From positions 1,054,001 through 1,118,000 of the forward strand of contig NZ_CP043498.1 of NCBI RefSeq assembly GCF_009498215.1: DNA of 64,000 nt, read 5' to 3'. This document shows, one piece after another, positions 41,716 through 51,176 of the stretch (position 1 is its first letter; every line of letters begins with the position of its first letter). Made by a program: the position numbers and the translations under genes. The notes under the pieces are model-generated. The model was given only the letters and a program-made list of their open reading frames with translations, ran no database searches and had not been told where the DNA came from. This stretch comes from Rhizobium grahamii (lineage in GTDB: Bacteria; Pseudomonadota; Alphaproteobacteria; Rhizobiales; Rhizobiaceae).

Positions 41716-43472
41716 ATGAACCTTTTTACCGATTTCGAAGCCAGGATTAAAACCGCCCTTGAACAGATTGATCTGGTCAAGGAAAAGCGATCCGAGCTGG
41801 ACTTCGGGCGCATTGCGATCGAGCCTCCGCGCGACGCGAGCCACGGTGACGTTGCGACGAACGCCGCCATGGTGCTTGCCAAGCCGCTCGGCACGAACCC
41901 ACGTGCATTGGCCGAGATCATCACGGCCAAGCTGAAGGAAGATGCTGATATCGCCGAAGTCTCGGTCGCGGGACCAGGCTTCATCAATCTCAGGCTCTCC
42001 GTCGGATATTGGCAGCGCCTGCTTGCCTCGATGATCGAGGCTGGCACGGACTACGGCCGGTCGTCCCTCGGGCGGGTAGCCGCGTCAATGTGGAGTATGT
42101 ATCCGCAAACCCGACGGGTCCGATGCACGTCGGCCATTGCCGCGGCGCCGTCGTCGGCGACGCGCTGGCAAACCTTCTGACCTTTGCCGGCTTCGACGTC
42201 GTCAAGGAATACTACATCAACGATGCCGGCTCGCAGATCGACGTTCTGGCGCGGTCGGTATTCCTGCGTTACCGCGAAGCGCTTGGCGAAAAGATCGGCG
42301 AGATCCCATCTGGCCTTTATCCCGGCGACTATCTCGTCCCCGTTGGCGAGTCACTGGCCCGTGACTATGGCGTCCGGCTGCACAACATGCCGGAAGAAGA
42401 GTGGATGCCGATCGTCAAGGATCGCACCATCGACGCCATGATGGTCATGATCCGCGAGGATCTGGCCGCTCTCAACGTTCATCACGACGTGTTCTTCTCC
42501 GAGCGCACGCTGCATGCCAATGGCGCTGCGGCGATCCGGACTGCCATCAACGACCTGACCTTCAAGGGACATGTCTACAAGGGCACCTTGCCGCCGCCGA
42601 AGGGGCAGTTGCCGGAGGATTGGGAAGATCGCGAGCAGACCCTGTTCCGTTCGACCGAGGTCGGTGACGACATGGACCGCCCGCTGATCAAATCCGACGG
42701 TTCCTACACCTATTTCGCGGCTGATGTTGCCTACTTCAAGAACAAGTTCGACCGCGGCTTCAACGAGATGATCTATGTGCTCGGTGCGGACCACGGCGGC
42801 TATGTGAAGCGCCTCGAGGCTGTCGCGCGCGGCGTCTCAGAAGGTAAGGCCAAACTTACGGTTCTGCTTTGCCAGCTGGTGAAGCTGTTCCGCGACGGCG
42901 AACCGGTGAAGATGTCGAAGCGTTCCGGCGACTTCGTCACGTTGCGTGACGTCGTCGAGGAAGTGGGACGCGATTCGGTACGGTTCATGATGCTTTACCG
43001 CAAGAGTTCGGAGCCGTTGGACTTCGATTTTTCCAAAGTAACGGAGCAGTCGAAGGATAATCCGGTCTTCTACGTGCAGTATGCGCATGCTCGTTGCATG
43101 TCGGTCTTCCGGCAGGCCAAGGAGGCGTTTCCCGACCTCGACGTGTCGCCGTCGGTGCTGGCCAAGGCCGTCGCGGGAATCAAGGATTCCGCGGAGTTAC
43201 AGCTGGTTGCGAAGGTCGCGGAGTTCCCGAGATTGGTCGAAGCTGCAGCCCAGTCGCAGGAGCCGCATCGCGTCGTATTTTATCTCTATGATCTCGCCAG
43301 CGCGTTCCATGCGCATTGGAATAAGGGCAAGGATCAAGTAGACTTACGATTTATTAACGATAAAAGCCGAGAATCGAGTATAGCCAGACTAGGGCTGGTG
43401 TACGCCGTTGCGTCGGTTTTGAAGTCGGGACTTGCGATTGCAGGGACTGCTGCGCCGGAAGAGATGCGGTAG
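41716..43472 (+). CDS. argS: arginyl-tRNA synthetase, interrupted by a one-base frameshift
   Basis: Two frames together encode a full ArgRS of about 585 residues. The first (from ATG 41716) carries the N-terminal tRNA-binding domain ([13 protein letters not shown] ... [12 protein letters not shown]) and shifts out after YGRSSLG. The second enters with [18 protein letters not shown], the HIGH motif, and runs through [10 protein letters not shown] (KMSK) to the anticodon-binding domain at 43472. Adding one G at either GGG run at 42070-42072 or 42074-42076 restores the frame (for example [10 protein letters not shown]). ArgS is essential and usually single copy, so an assembly error is more likely than a broken gene. 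It sits between dgt and the SPOR gene. Confidence 0.9.
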
Positions 43473-43526
43473 CGTCACCATTTACCCACATTGCGCTGGC
43501 ACTAAACCTTTGCACTTGCGAGTGGG

Positions 43527-46409
43527 ATGAGTATGGCAGACAAACAGCGGGCGTATGATGCGCGTAAGAATACGGACCTCTTTGCTGACGACGATCCATT
43601 GGCGGAACTCGCTCGTATCGTCGGCTTTGAACCTCGCGTAGCCGCAAACACGGTTCCTGACGTTCCTCGCCAGGAGCCGGCTTTCAATCTCGAAGATGAG
43701 TTGCTTCGCGAGTTCGAGCGCTATGATGCGCCGCACGCTCCTGAAGTCGTAGAACAGCCGATCGCCGCTTTCGAAGAGTCGGTCGCTGTTATCGATGAGC
43801 CGGCTTACGAAGAGCCGTCTGTCCTGCAATGGGATGCTCAGCAGGATGTCGAGTTCCCTGTCGAGGCGCAACCTGTCCATCCGCTTCTTTCCTCAACGGA
43901 CTGGGCTGTTCCTCGTGCGGCCGAGCCTGTTTCGAGCGGTGCTCGCGATCTGATCGAAGAGCTCGAGATGTCGATCGGTGCGGCTCCGGCATCTGCCTCC
44001 GCTCAGCCCCAGAAGGCACCCCAGTGGTCGGCGGCCAGCATCCGCCTGCCGCTTGCGAATTTTCATACGACACGCCGCGACCAACCGGTGGCACCAGTTG
44101 TCGCGCCTACGCCGGAGCCCGTCGCTGCCGAGCCGGTTGCGGAATTCCCGATTTCCGCATTCCCGGTTGCCGCAGCAGGCTTCCCGGCCGAGATCGACCG
44201 CCACGAGCAGGTCGAGTTTCAGCCGGAAGAACAGGTTGTAGCTGCTATCGAGCCGATCGACGTCGATCACTCGGCTTTCGATCTCGCCGCTGCAGCCAAG
44301 GAAGGTGAGGTTCACGCCGACGCTGCCTTGACCGAGGCCGCGCCCGCTGAGTTCGATGATATCACCTTCGACATCGATGATCTCCTTGCCGACGTTTCGA
44401 GCTATCCCGTGCCGGAACGCCAGGCTGCCGCACCTGCGGCCGAGCCTTCGCCTGTTCACATTCCGCAGCCAGCCGCCGTGGCCGCAATGCCTGTGCGCGC
44501 ACCGGAATTGAAGCCCGCTGCACGAACCGCAGCGGAAGTGGAAGATCCGTTTGCGGGGCATGATTTCGAGCTTGATCTCGAAGGCATCGAGCTCGAGCTT
44601 GCCGATCTGGATTTCGTTGAGCCGACGGTTGCTCGCGAGGTCGAAGCACCACGGCCGGCAGCGCCTGCTGCCGTTGCTCAGCGTCCGGCTCCCGCACCGA
44701 TTGCTTTTGCGCCCGTGCAGCAGGCGCCAGCACCGGTTTACCGCGAACCGGTTGTTGCTAGGGCTCCCGTGGAACCGGCTGTCGCGCCCGTGGCGGCGCC
44801 GATCGTTGCCTATGGTGCTGATGCCGCTGATGAACTGCCCTTCGATCTTTCCATGATTTCGGATGCCGATTACCACCCCGAGACTGTGGAGGAGATGCAC
44901 GTGCCGGCGTTGCCGCCGGTTGAGCAGCACCAGCCAGTTGTTACGACATCGGACTTCGATTTCGACGTCGATTCCGAAATCGCAAATCTGCTGACGCCCG
45001 CCAAAGCGGTGGAAACCGTTGCGAAGCCCGTGGCCGAAGACTGGCGGACGCGTGCGCCTATCGCTGCTCCGGCCGCCGCCGTGGCCGCTCCGAAGCAGCC
45101 GCTCCAGCAGCAGACGTTCGACGAGTTTGAACGTGCGCTTGAGGAAGACTTCCGCCGGAGCGTGAACGAGCCTGTTCAGCAGCGCCGCGAGAACATTTCC
45201 GAGGTTCAGATTCAGTCCGCTAGCGATGCGGAAGATATGAGCCGTGCGCGGTCGATGAAGCGCATGTTGGCTGCCGCTGCCGTTATCGTGGTCTTCGGCG
45301 GTGCCGCTTACGCCGGCTACTCGTTCCTGGCTCGCGATGGCGGCCTTGGGATCGTCTCCGGCGAGCCGCGGGTCATCACGGCTGACAAGGATCCGGTCAA
45401 GGTGGTTCCCGAGAACCCGGGTGGCAAGACCGTGCCGAACCAGGACAAGGCGGTTTACGACAGCGTTGGTGGCGCAGCCGCCGAGGCGCCGAAGCAGAAG
45501 GCGCTGGTCTCGAGCGATGAACAGCCTGTAGACGTCGTACAGCGGACGCTGACGCCGGAAACGATGCCTGAAGACAACGATAGCGATACGCCGCTGCCGT
45601 CTATGGCGACGCCTGTCGGTGACACCCAGGATCCCCGCCTGCTGCCAAATCACGATGCTACGGAAACGGCAGCTGACGATGATGCGGGCCAGTCCGGTCA
45701 GAACCCTGCAGTGTCAGCTCGCAAGGTTCGCACCATGATCGTCAAGCCTGACGGCACGCTGGTGGCTCGCGAAGAGGCAGCCCCTGAGCAGGCCGCTCTG
45801 CCGAAGCCGACATCGGTGCAGACGCAGAAGATCACGCCCGGTACAGCTCCGGCAGCCCTGGCACCGGCATCTGGTCAGGTTGCTACCGCCGATATTCGCT
45901 CCACGCCTGTCGAGAATGCAAAGCCGTCTCAGGCGCAGGCCTCCGAGAATGTCCTTGCCAAGGCAGCAGCTGCGACGCCTGAAAGCGTCGAGCCTCCAGT
46001 CCGTGCGGTAACGAGCACGAAGTCGGATACGGCACCTGTTCCTGCCGGCCGCCCGGCAACGCAGGCCCCGGCAAAGCCGGAAGCACCGGTTGCTGAAGCT
46101 CCGACCGCGCCAAAGGAAGTTGCTGCGGTTCCGCCAGCAGCACCGCAGCCGACAGCGGCTGTGGCCGGTGGCTATGGCGTCCAGATTGCGTCGCTTCCAT
46201 CCGAGGCCGAGGCGAAGAAGACCTTTGCCAGCCTGTCGAAGAAGTTCCCGGGTGTTCTGAGCGGCCGGAACTATGAAGTTCGGAAGGCCGAGATTGCGGG
46301 GAAGGGTACGTTCTACCGCCTGCGCATCCCCGCTGGTTCCAAGGACGAAGCAGCTGCCATCTGCGAAAAGTATCGTGCAGCCGGCGGTTCGTGCCTGATC
46401 TCGAAATAA
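43527..46409 (+). CDS. large SPOR-domain cell-envelope protein
   Basis: A 960-residue inner-membrane protein with a long acidic Ala/Pro/Glu-rich cytoplasmic region (residues 1-575), one transmembrane helix (MLAAAAVIVVFGGAAYAGYS, near residue 578), a disordered periplasmic linker, and a C-terminal SPOR domain (YGVQIASLPSEAEAKKTFASL ... RLRIPAG, last 80 residues). SPOR domains bind denuded peptidoglycan at division septa. The gene follows argS, the conserved position in Rhizobiales. The cytoplasmic part is unusually long and probably disordered, which would suit polar or septal condensate partners; that is inference. Confidence 0.88.
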   Translation: MSMADKQRAYDARKNTDLFADDDPLAELARIVGFEPRVAANTVPDVPRQEPAFNLEDELLREFERYDAPHAPEVVEQPIAAFEESVAVIDEPAYEEPSVLQWDAQQDVEFPVEAQPVHPLLSSTDWAVPRAAEPVSSGARDLIEELEMSIGAAPASASAQPQKAPQWSAASIRLPLANFHTTRRDQPVAPVVAPTPEPVAAEPVAEFPISAFPVAAAGFPAEIDRHEQVEFQPEEQVVAAIEPIDVDHSAFDLAAAAKEGEVHADAALTEAAPAEFDDITFDIDDLLADVSSYPVPERQAAAPAAEPSPVHIPQPAAVAAMPVRAPELKPAARTAAEVEDPFAGHDFELDLEGIELELADLDFVEPTVAREVEAPRPAAPAAVAQRPAPAPIAFAPVQQAPAPVYREPVVARAPVEPAVAPVAAPIVAYGADAADELPFDLSMISDADYHPETVEEMHVPALPPVEQHQPVVTTSDFDFDVDSEIANLLTPAKAVETVAKPVAEDWRTRAPIAAPAAAVAAPKQPLQQQTFDEFERALEEDFRRSVNEPVQQRRENISEVQIQSASDAEDMSRARSMKRMLAAAAVIVVFGGAAYAGYSFLARDGGLGIVSGEPRVITADKDPVKVVPENPGGKTVPNQDKAVYDSVGGAAAEAPKQKALVSSDEQPVDVVQRTLTPETMPEDNDSDTPLPSMATPVGDTQDPRLLPNHDATETAADDDAGQSGQNPAVSARKVRTMIVKPDGTLVAREEAAPEQAALPKPTSVQTQKITPGTAPAALAPASGQVATADIRSTPVENAKPSQAQASENVLAKAAAATPESVEPPVRAVTSTKSDTAPVPAGRPATQAPAKPEAPVAEAPTAPKEVAAVPPAAPQPTAAVAGGYGVQIASLPSEAEAKKTFASLSKKFPGVLSGRNYEVRKAEIAGKGTFYRLRIPAGSKDEAAAICEKYRAAGGSCLISK

Positions 46410-46433
46410 CCAGGTCTAGCCATTGGATTGATG

Positions 46434-46463
46434 AAGCGGCGGGAGAAATCCCGCCGCTTTTTT
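46434..46463 (+). terminator. terminator of the SPOR gene
   Basis: A perfect 11-base stem AAGCGGCGGGA / TCCCGCCGCTT with a GAAA loop, followed by TTTT. Confidence 0.9.
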
Positions 46464-46520
46464 GTGTGAATGTCGGTTGACGTCGCTCGCAATTCCGCCA
46501 GCCGCCATTATGATTCGGGT

Positions 46521-47534
46521 ATGACCGAATCAAAAGCAATGATCCTGGGCTCCAGCGGCCTCTCCCTCACCGCCGAAGAAAAGGCCTTCTACCGGGCCGA
46601 GCGCCCCTGGGGCTTCATTCTTTTCGGGCGCAATATTTCCGAACCGCAACAGATCAGCGATCTCGTAGCAGAGATGCGCGAGAGCGTCGGCTGGCATGCG
46701 CCGGTGCTCATCGATCAGGAAGGCGGGCGCGTTCAGCGGATCAGGCCGCCGATCCTGCGGCATTATCCTTCCGGCCAGCAACTCGGCGACCTGTACCGTC
46801 AGGACAAGGCAACCGGTCTTCGCGCGGCCTGGCTGATGTCGCGGCTTCACGCTTTCGACCTGTCCAGGCTTGGCATCAACGTGGACTGCCTGCCGGTCCT
46901 CGACGTTCCCGTGGAGGGAAGCAGCAACGTGATCGGCAACCGTGCCTATGGCGGCGATCCTGTCACCGTTGCGGCGATGGGCCGAGCGGCTGCGGAGGGC
47001 CTGAAGGCCGGCGGCCTGCTGCCGGTCATGAAGCATATGCCGGGCCACGGCCGCGGCTTTGCCGACTCGCACCACGAGCTGCCGGTCGTTGACGTATCCC
47101 GCGATGAGCTGGAAGCGCATGACTTCCCACCGTTCATCCAGATGAAGGACGAACTCATGGCGATGACCTGCCATGTCGTCTTTTCGGCGATCGATCCGTA
47201 TAATCCGGCAACGACGTCCCGAAAGGTCATCGATGGCGTTATCCGCGATGAGATCGGCTTTGGCGGTCTGCTGTTGTCCGACGATACGTCGATGAACGCT
47301 CTTGCCGGAACGATTGGCGAGCGTGCTGCGAATATCATTGCAGGCGGATGCGATATTGTGCTGCATTGCAACGGGCATATGGATGAGATGCAGCAGGTGG
47401 TTGCCAATGTGCCGCCGCTGCAGGGACGCCCGCTCGAACGCGCCAAACGCGTGGAGGCTGGCTTTCCGCAAGCTGATAGCTCGGACGAGGCAGCGATTCG
47501 GGCGGAGTTCGATGCGTTGTTCGCATCGGTCTGA
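46521..47534 (+). CDS. nagZ: beta-N-acetylhexosaminidase
   Basis: A 337-residue family 3 glycoside hydrolase that removes N-acetylglucosamine from muropeptides in peptidoglycan recycling. Motifs: LIDQEGGRVQR, CLPVLDVP, and the NagZ loop KHMPGHGRGFADSHHELP, which supplies the Asp-His catalytic dyad. The nucleophile Asp lies in LLSDDTSM. The ATG at 46521 is chosen over an upstream start by family length. It is immediately upstream of scpA (18 bases), the conserved rhizobial order. Confidence 0.94.
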   Translation: MTESKAMILGSSGLSLTAEEKAFYRAERPWGFILFGRNISEPQQISDLVAEMRESVGWHAPVLIDQEGGRVQRIRPPILRHYPSGQQLGDLYRQDKATGLRAAWLMSRLHAFDLSRLGINVDCLPVLDVPVEGSSNVIGNRAYGGDPVTVAAMGRAAAEGLKAGGLLPVMKHMPGHGRGFADSHHELPVVDVSRDELEAHDFPPFIQMKDELMAMTCHVVFSAIDPYNPATTSRKVIDGVIRDEIGFGGLLLSDDTSMNALAGTIGERAANIIAGGCDIVLHCNGHMDEMQQVVANVPPLQGRPLERAKRVEAGFPQADSSDEAAIRAEFDALFASV

Positions 47535-47552
47535 CCACGGAAGGAACGCGAC

Positions 47553-48413
47553 GTGAGCACAGCAAGGGACACAGAGCGCGGGCAGAAGCCCTCCGCACCG
47601 ATGGACAAGCTGTGGCAGGATAGCGAAGCTGATCGCGCCACCACGGATCCGGCGCTGTTGATCGATGTCGCCGGCTTCGAAGGCCCGCTCGACCTTCTGC
47701 TCTATCTTGCGCGCAATCAGAAGGTGGATCTGTCGCGGATTTCCGTGCTGGCGCTCGCGGAACAGTATCTGCAGTTCGTCGAGACGGCCCGTCGCATCCG
47801 GATAGAGCTTGCCGCCGACTACCTTGTCATGGCCGCATGGCTCGCATACCTCAAGTCGCGCCTCCTCATTCCTCAGCAGGCTAAAGACGAAGGCCCTTCC
47901 GGCGAAGAGATGGCGGCGACCCTGGCATTCCGGCTGAAGCGCCTCGAGGCCATGCGCGAGGCGGCCAGCGGGCTCGTCAATCGCAATCGTCTCGGACGAG
48001 ACGTCTTTGCCCGCGGTGCCCCGGAGCATATCCCGGATCGCCAACGGTCCGCTTATGACGCAAGTCTCTACGAATTGCTGACGGCCTACGCGACCCTGCG
48101 ACAGCGCCAATCCGTAACCCAGGTGACGATCGAGCGGCGGAACGTCTGGTCGCTGACCGACGCTCGCGAACTGTTGACACGCCTGATCGGCGAGATCGTC
48201 GATTGGACATCACTGGAGCAGCACTTGCTGCGTTACATGGCCTCGCCCGAGGACCGCGTGACGGCCATTGCCAGCGCCTTCGCCGCTTCGCTTGAGCTTG
48301 TTCGTGAAGGCAAGCTCGAGATCCGGCAGGAAGGCGCATTCCAGCCGATTTACATGCGTCGCGGGCCGAAGCATGCGACACTTCATGTCGTGGAACAGGA
48401 GCAGCAGGCTTGA
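47553..48413 (+). CDS. scpA: segregation and condensation protein A
   Basis: A 286-residue kleisin, the bridging subunit of the SMC-ScpAB condensin that organises the chromosome. The N-terminal FEGPLDLLLYLARNQKVDL block (near residue 33) and the C-terminal winged-helix segment are typical. The start is GTG with a GGAAGGAA ribosome site. The stop overlaps the scpB start (TTGA), so the partners are translated together. Confidence 0.94.
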   Translation: MSTARDTERGQKPSAPMDKLWQDSEADRATTDPALLIDVAGFEGPLDLLLYLARNQKVDLSRISVLALAEQYLQFVETARRIRIELAADYLVMAAWLAYLKSRLLIPQQAKDEGPSGEEMAATLAFRLKRLEAMREAASGLVNRNRLGRDVFARGAPEHIPDRQRSAYDASLYELLTAYATLRQRQSVTQVTIERRNVWSLTDARELLTRLIGEIVDWTSLEQHLLRYMASPEDRVTAIASAFAASLELVREGKLEIRQEGAFQPIYMRRGPKHATLHVVEQEQQA

Positions 48414-49132
48414 GCCAAGTGCAGCATGACGACGATTACCTTGGCGAGGACGAGGACCGCCAGCCGGACGAAGCGATAGAAACAGCCGGTGAGGCGGAAC
48501 GTATCGCGGAAGCGCTTGTCTTTGCGTCGGCTCAACCCGTCTCCGAGGCTTTCATTGCCGAGCGGCTCCCGGCTGAGGTCGATGTCCACTCCATCATGCT
48601 GCGCCTGAAGGATCAGTATGCGCATCGGGGCGTCAACCTGGTACAGGTCGACGACGCCTGGGCGTTCAGGACAGCGGCGGACCTCTCCTTCTTCATCCGC
48701 CGGGATGAAACGGAAGCCAAGAAGCTGTCGCGCGCAGCGCTCGAAGTACTGGCGATCATTGCCTATCACCAGCCGGTGACACGCGCCGAGATCGAGGATA
48801 TCCGTGGCGTGCAGACGTCGCGCGGCACGCTTGATGTGCTGATGGAGGCCGGCTGGGTCCGGTTTCGCGGGCGCCGGCGTACACCGGGCCGACCGGTCAC
48901 GCTCGGCACGACGCGCGATTTTCTCGACCATTTCGGCCTTGAAGAACTGCGCGATCTTCCCGGTATCGAAGAATTGAAGGGCGCTGGTTTGCTATCCGGA
49001 CGTATTCCGGCGAACTTCAACATTCCGTCACCGACGATGAATGATGAATTGACCGAGGACGAGGATCCGATCACGCAGCTGGATCTCGAGGAACTCGGCC
49101 TTCTGGCGCCCAAGGGAGGGCCGGAGGAATAG
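48410..49132 (+). CDS. scpB: segregation and condensation protein B
   Basis: A 240-residue winged-helix protein, the KITE subunit of the condensin complex. Characteristic stretches are ALVFASAQPVSEAFIAERL and LEVLAIIAYHQPVTRAEIEDIRG in two parts. The start is a TTG at 48410 overlapping the scpA stop by four bases. A long acidic C-terminal tail (TEDEDPITQLDLEELG) follows the globular part. It is followed by tatABC. Confidence 0.92.
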   Translation: MSQVQHDDDYLGEDEDRQPDEAIETAGEAERIAEALVFASAQPVSEAFIAERLPAEVDVHSIMLRLKDQYAHRGVNLVQVDDAWAFRTAADLSFFIRRDETEAKKLSRAALEVLAIIAYHQPVTRAEIEDIRGVQTSRGTLDVLMEAGWVRFRGRRRTPGRPVTLGTTRDFLDHFGLEELRDLPGIEELKGAGLLSGRIPANFNIPSPTMNDELTEDEDPITQLDLEELGLLAPKGGPEE

Positions 49133-49318
49133 CTGCAGCAGGTCTTTGTTTTGCCATCGGTCGCGAAAACAATGCCGATCACAAATTTTCGAAGTTCAAA
49201 CGGCTTGTCACCTAGGGCAAAGCCGTGACATTAAGCTTCGATCTACGGGGAATTTGGTGTTGGATTTGGTGTCGCGAATTCTTACATCAGACTGACATCG
49301 CAACAGGGAGTTAGCGTA

Positions 49319-49513
49319 ATGGGTTCTTTTAGCATGTGGCACTGGTTGATCGTTCTGGTCATCGTGCTGTTGTTGTTCGGTCGCGGCAAGATTCCCGAAC
49401 TGATGGGTGATGTCGCCAAGGGCATCAAGAGCTTCAAGAAGGGCATGAATGACGAGGACGCGCCCGAGACCACGAGCAAGACCGTCGATCACAAGGCCGA
49501 CGAAACCAAGTAA
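49319..49513 (+). CDS. tatA: twin-arginine translocase subunit TatA
   Basis: A 64-residue protein with one N-terminal membrane helix ([15 protein letters not shown]), the FGRGKIPE hinge and an amphipathic helix ([15 protein letters not shown]), which is the exact TatA plan. TatA oligomers form the passage for folded proteins with RR signals. A GGGAG site precedes the ATG. It heads the tatABC operon. CpdB encoded at 7464-9452 is a likely substrate. Confidence 0.96.
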   Translation: MGSFSMWHWLIVLVIVLLLFGRGKIPELMGDVAKGIKSFKKGMNDEDAPETTSKTVDHKADETK

Positions 49514-49561
49514 CACGTCCGGGCAAACGCAGCCCCCGCGTTTCCCGCCCAGGAGCCTTGA

Positions 49562-50254
49562 ATGTTCGATATAGGCTGGACCGAGCTGCTCGTCATCGCG
49601 GTCGTTTTGATTGTTGTGGTTGGTCCGAAGGATCTGCCGCCGATGCTTCGTGCGTTCGGCAAGATGACGCAGCGTGCGAAAAAGGTTGCAGGCGAATTTC
49701 GCGCACAGTTTGATGAAGCGCTGCGCGAGGCCGACCTGGACGAAGTGCGCCAGACGCTGAATGATGCGCAGAAGCTCAATCCCGTGAACTCGCTGCGGGA
49801 GGCCATGAACCCTCTCAGGCAGATGGGAAATGAGATCAAGGCCGATCTCCAGAAGGCGACCACCGTCGACAACAAGACGGAAGTTCCAGCGACGGCAATG
49901 TCGGCACCGGAGCCCGCACTGAGCCTGCCGGCCACGCCGCCGGAAATGTCAGCTCCGACGCCGCAGCCCGCCGCCTCGGCCGAAATGCCGGGCGCTGCTG
50001 AAAATGCAAAGCCGAAGGCTGTTCGCAAGCCGCGTGCCAAGGTTGCCGACAAGGTGGATGCCGCTGCGGCGATCGCGGTTGCACCTGTCGAAAAGCCCAG
50101 TCGGTCGCCGGCGAAGACTGCTGCGACCAAGACTCCTGCGACCAAGACTGCCGCGGCAAAGACTGCTAGCGCGAAGAAGCCTGCGGTTGTTGCCGTTGAT
50201 ACCACAGCCGCTCCGAAGAAGACGGCAGCAGGGAAAAAGAAGGGTGATGCATGA
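49562..50254 (+). CDS. tatB: Sec-independent translocase subunit TatB
   Basis: A 230-residue protein with a TatB N-terminus (MFDIGWTELLVIAVVLIVVV, Glu8 conserved) and the GPKDLP hinge, then an amphipathic helix and a long Ala/Pro/Lys-rich cytoplasmic tail. With TatC it recognises twin-arginine signals. The tail ends in near-repeats of lysine, alanine and threonine (residues 175-230). It is 48 bases after tatA and overlaps tatC by four bases. Confidence 0.94.
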   Translation: MFDIGWTELLVIAVVLIVVVGPKDLPPMLRAFGKMTQRAKKVAGEFRAQFDEALREADLDEVRQTLNDAQKLNPVNSLREAMNPLRQMGNEIKADLQKATTVDNKTEVPATAMSAPEPALSLPATPPEMSAPTPQPAASAEMPGAAENAKPKAVRKPRAKVADKVDAAAAIAVAPVEKPSRSPAKTAATKTPATKTAAAKTASAKKPAVVAVDTTAAPKKTAAGKKKGDA

Positions 50255-51078
50255 GCGGTGATATCGAAGACAAGCCGCAGCCGCTGATCGAACACCTGAT
50301 GGAGCTGCGTACGCGGCTCATGTGGTCGATCGGCGCTTTCTTCGTTGCGTTCATCGTGTGCTTCATCTTTGCCAAGCATCTCTTCAATGCTCTGGTCTTT
50401 CCTTACAAGTGGGCTGTTATCTGGGCGCATCTCGATGTGTCCAAGGCCCAGCTGATCTATACAGCGCCTCAGGAGTTCTTCTTCACGCAGGTGAAGGTCG
50501 CGATGTTTGGCGGATTGGTCATCGCCTTTCCGATCATTGCAGCGCAGATCTACAAGTTTGTCGCGCCCGGTCTCTACAAGAACGAACGCGCCGCTTTCCT
50601 GCCGTTCCTGATCGCGTCGCCCATTCTCTTCCTGTTGGGCGCTTCGCTGGTCTACTTCTTCTTCACGCCGATGGTCATGTGGTTCTTCCTGACCATGCAG
50701 CAGGCGCCGGGCGAGGGCGATGTCGCGATCTCGCTCCTGCCGAAGGTCTCGGAATATCTCAGCCTCATCATGACGCTGGTCTTCTCCTTCGGCCTGGTCT
50801 TCCAACTGCCCGTCATCACCACGCTGCTCGCCCGCGTCGGCCTGCTGACCTCGGACTGGCTGCGTGAAAAGCGCAAGTTCGCGATCGTCATGGCCTTCAT
50901 CGTCGCGGCGGTGCTGACCCCGCCCGATCCGATGTCCCAGATCGGCCTTGCGCTGCCGACCATCATTCTCTACGAGATTGCCATCTACGCGGCGCGACTC
51001 GTGGAACGCCAGCGTGCGCGCGATGCGGCCACCGAGGCTGACGGTTCGTCGGATGTTGCCAAGACGGATAACGTCTGA
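50251..51078 (+). CDS. tatC: twin-arginine translocase subunit TatC
   Basis: A 275-residue protein with six transmembrane helices, beginning with the conserved PLIEHLMELRTRL motif that reads RR signal peptides. The APQEFFFTQVKVAMFGG region and VLTPPDPMSQ near helix six are standard for TatC. The ATG overlaps the tatB stop (ATGA). Confidence 0.96.
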   Translation: MSGDIEDKPQPLIEHLMELRTRLMWSIGAFFVAFIVCFIFAKHLFNALVFPYKWAVIWAHLDVSKAQLIYTAPQEFFFTQVKVAMFGGLVIAFPIIAAQIYKFVAPGLYKNERAAFLPFLIASPILFLLGASLVYFFFTPMVMWFFLTMQQAPGEGDVAISLLPKVSEYLSLIMTLVFSFGLVFQLPVITTLLARVGLLTSDWLREKRKFAIVMAFIVAAVLTPPDPMSQIGLALPTIILYEIAIYAARLVERQRARDAATEADGSSDVAKTDNV

Positions 51079-51125
51079 GCGTCACCGCAATTCCTCGATG
51101 AGCGCTTTCCAATATCCGGTCGAGG

Positions 51126-51157
51126 CCCGGTCAGGCTTTGGCCGGGTCATCCTTTTT
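51126..51157 (+). terminator. weak hairpin between tatC and serS
   Basis: A five-base CCCGG / CCGGG stem with an 11-base loop, followed by TCATCC and five T residues, 20 bases before serS. It could attenuate read-through from tatABC. Confidence 0.3.
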
Positions 51158-51176
51158 GTAACGACCTGGAACGACG

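Noticed and set aside
43893..45653. 586-codon antisense frame opposite the SPOR gene
   Set aside because: It mirrors the biased Ala/Pro/Glu codons of the sense gene and has an Arg/His-rich translation typical of shadows.
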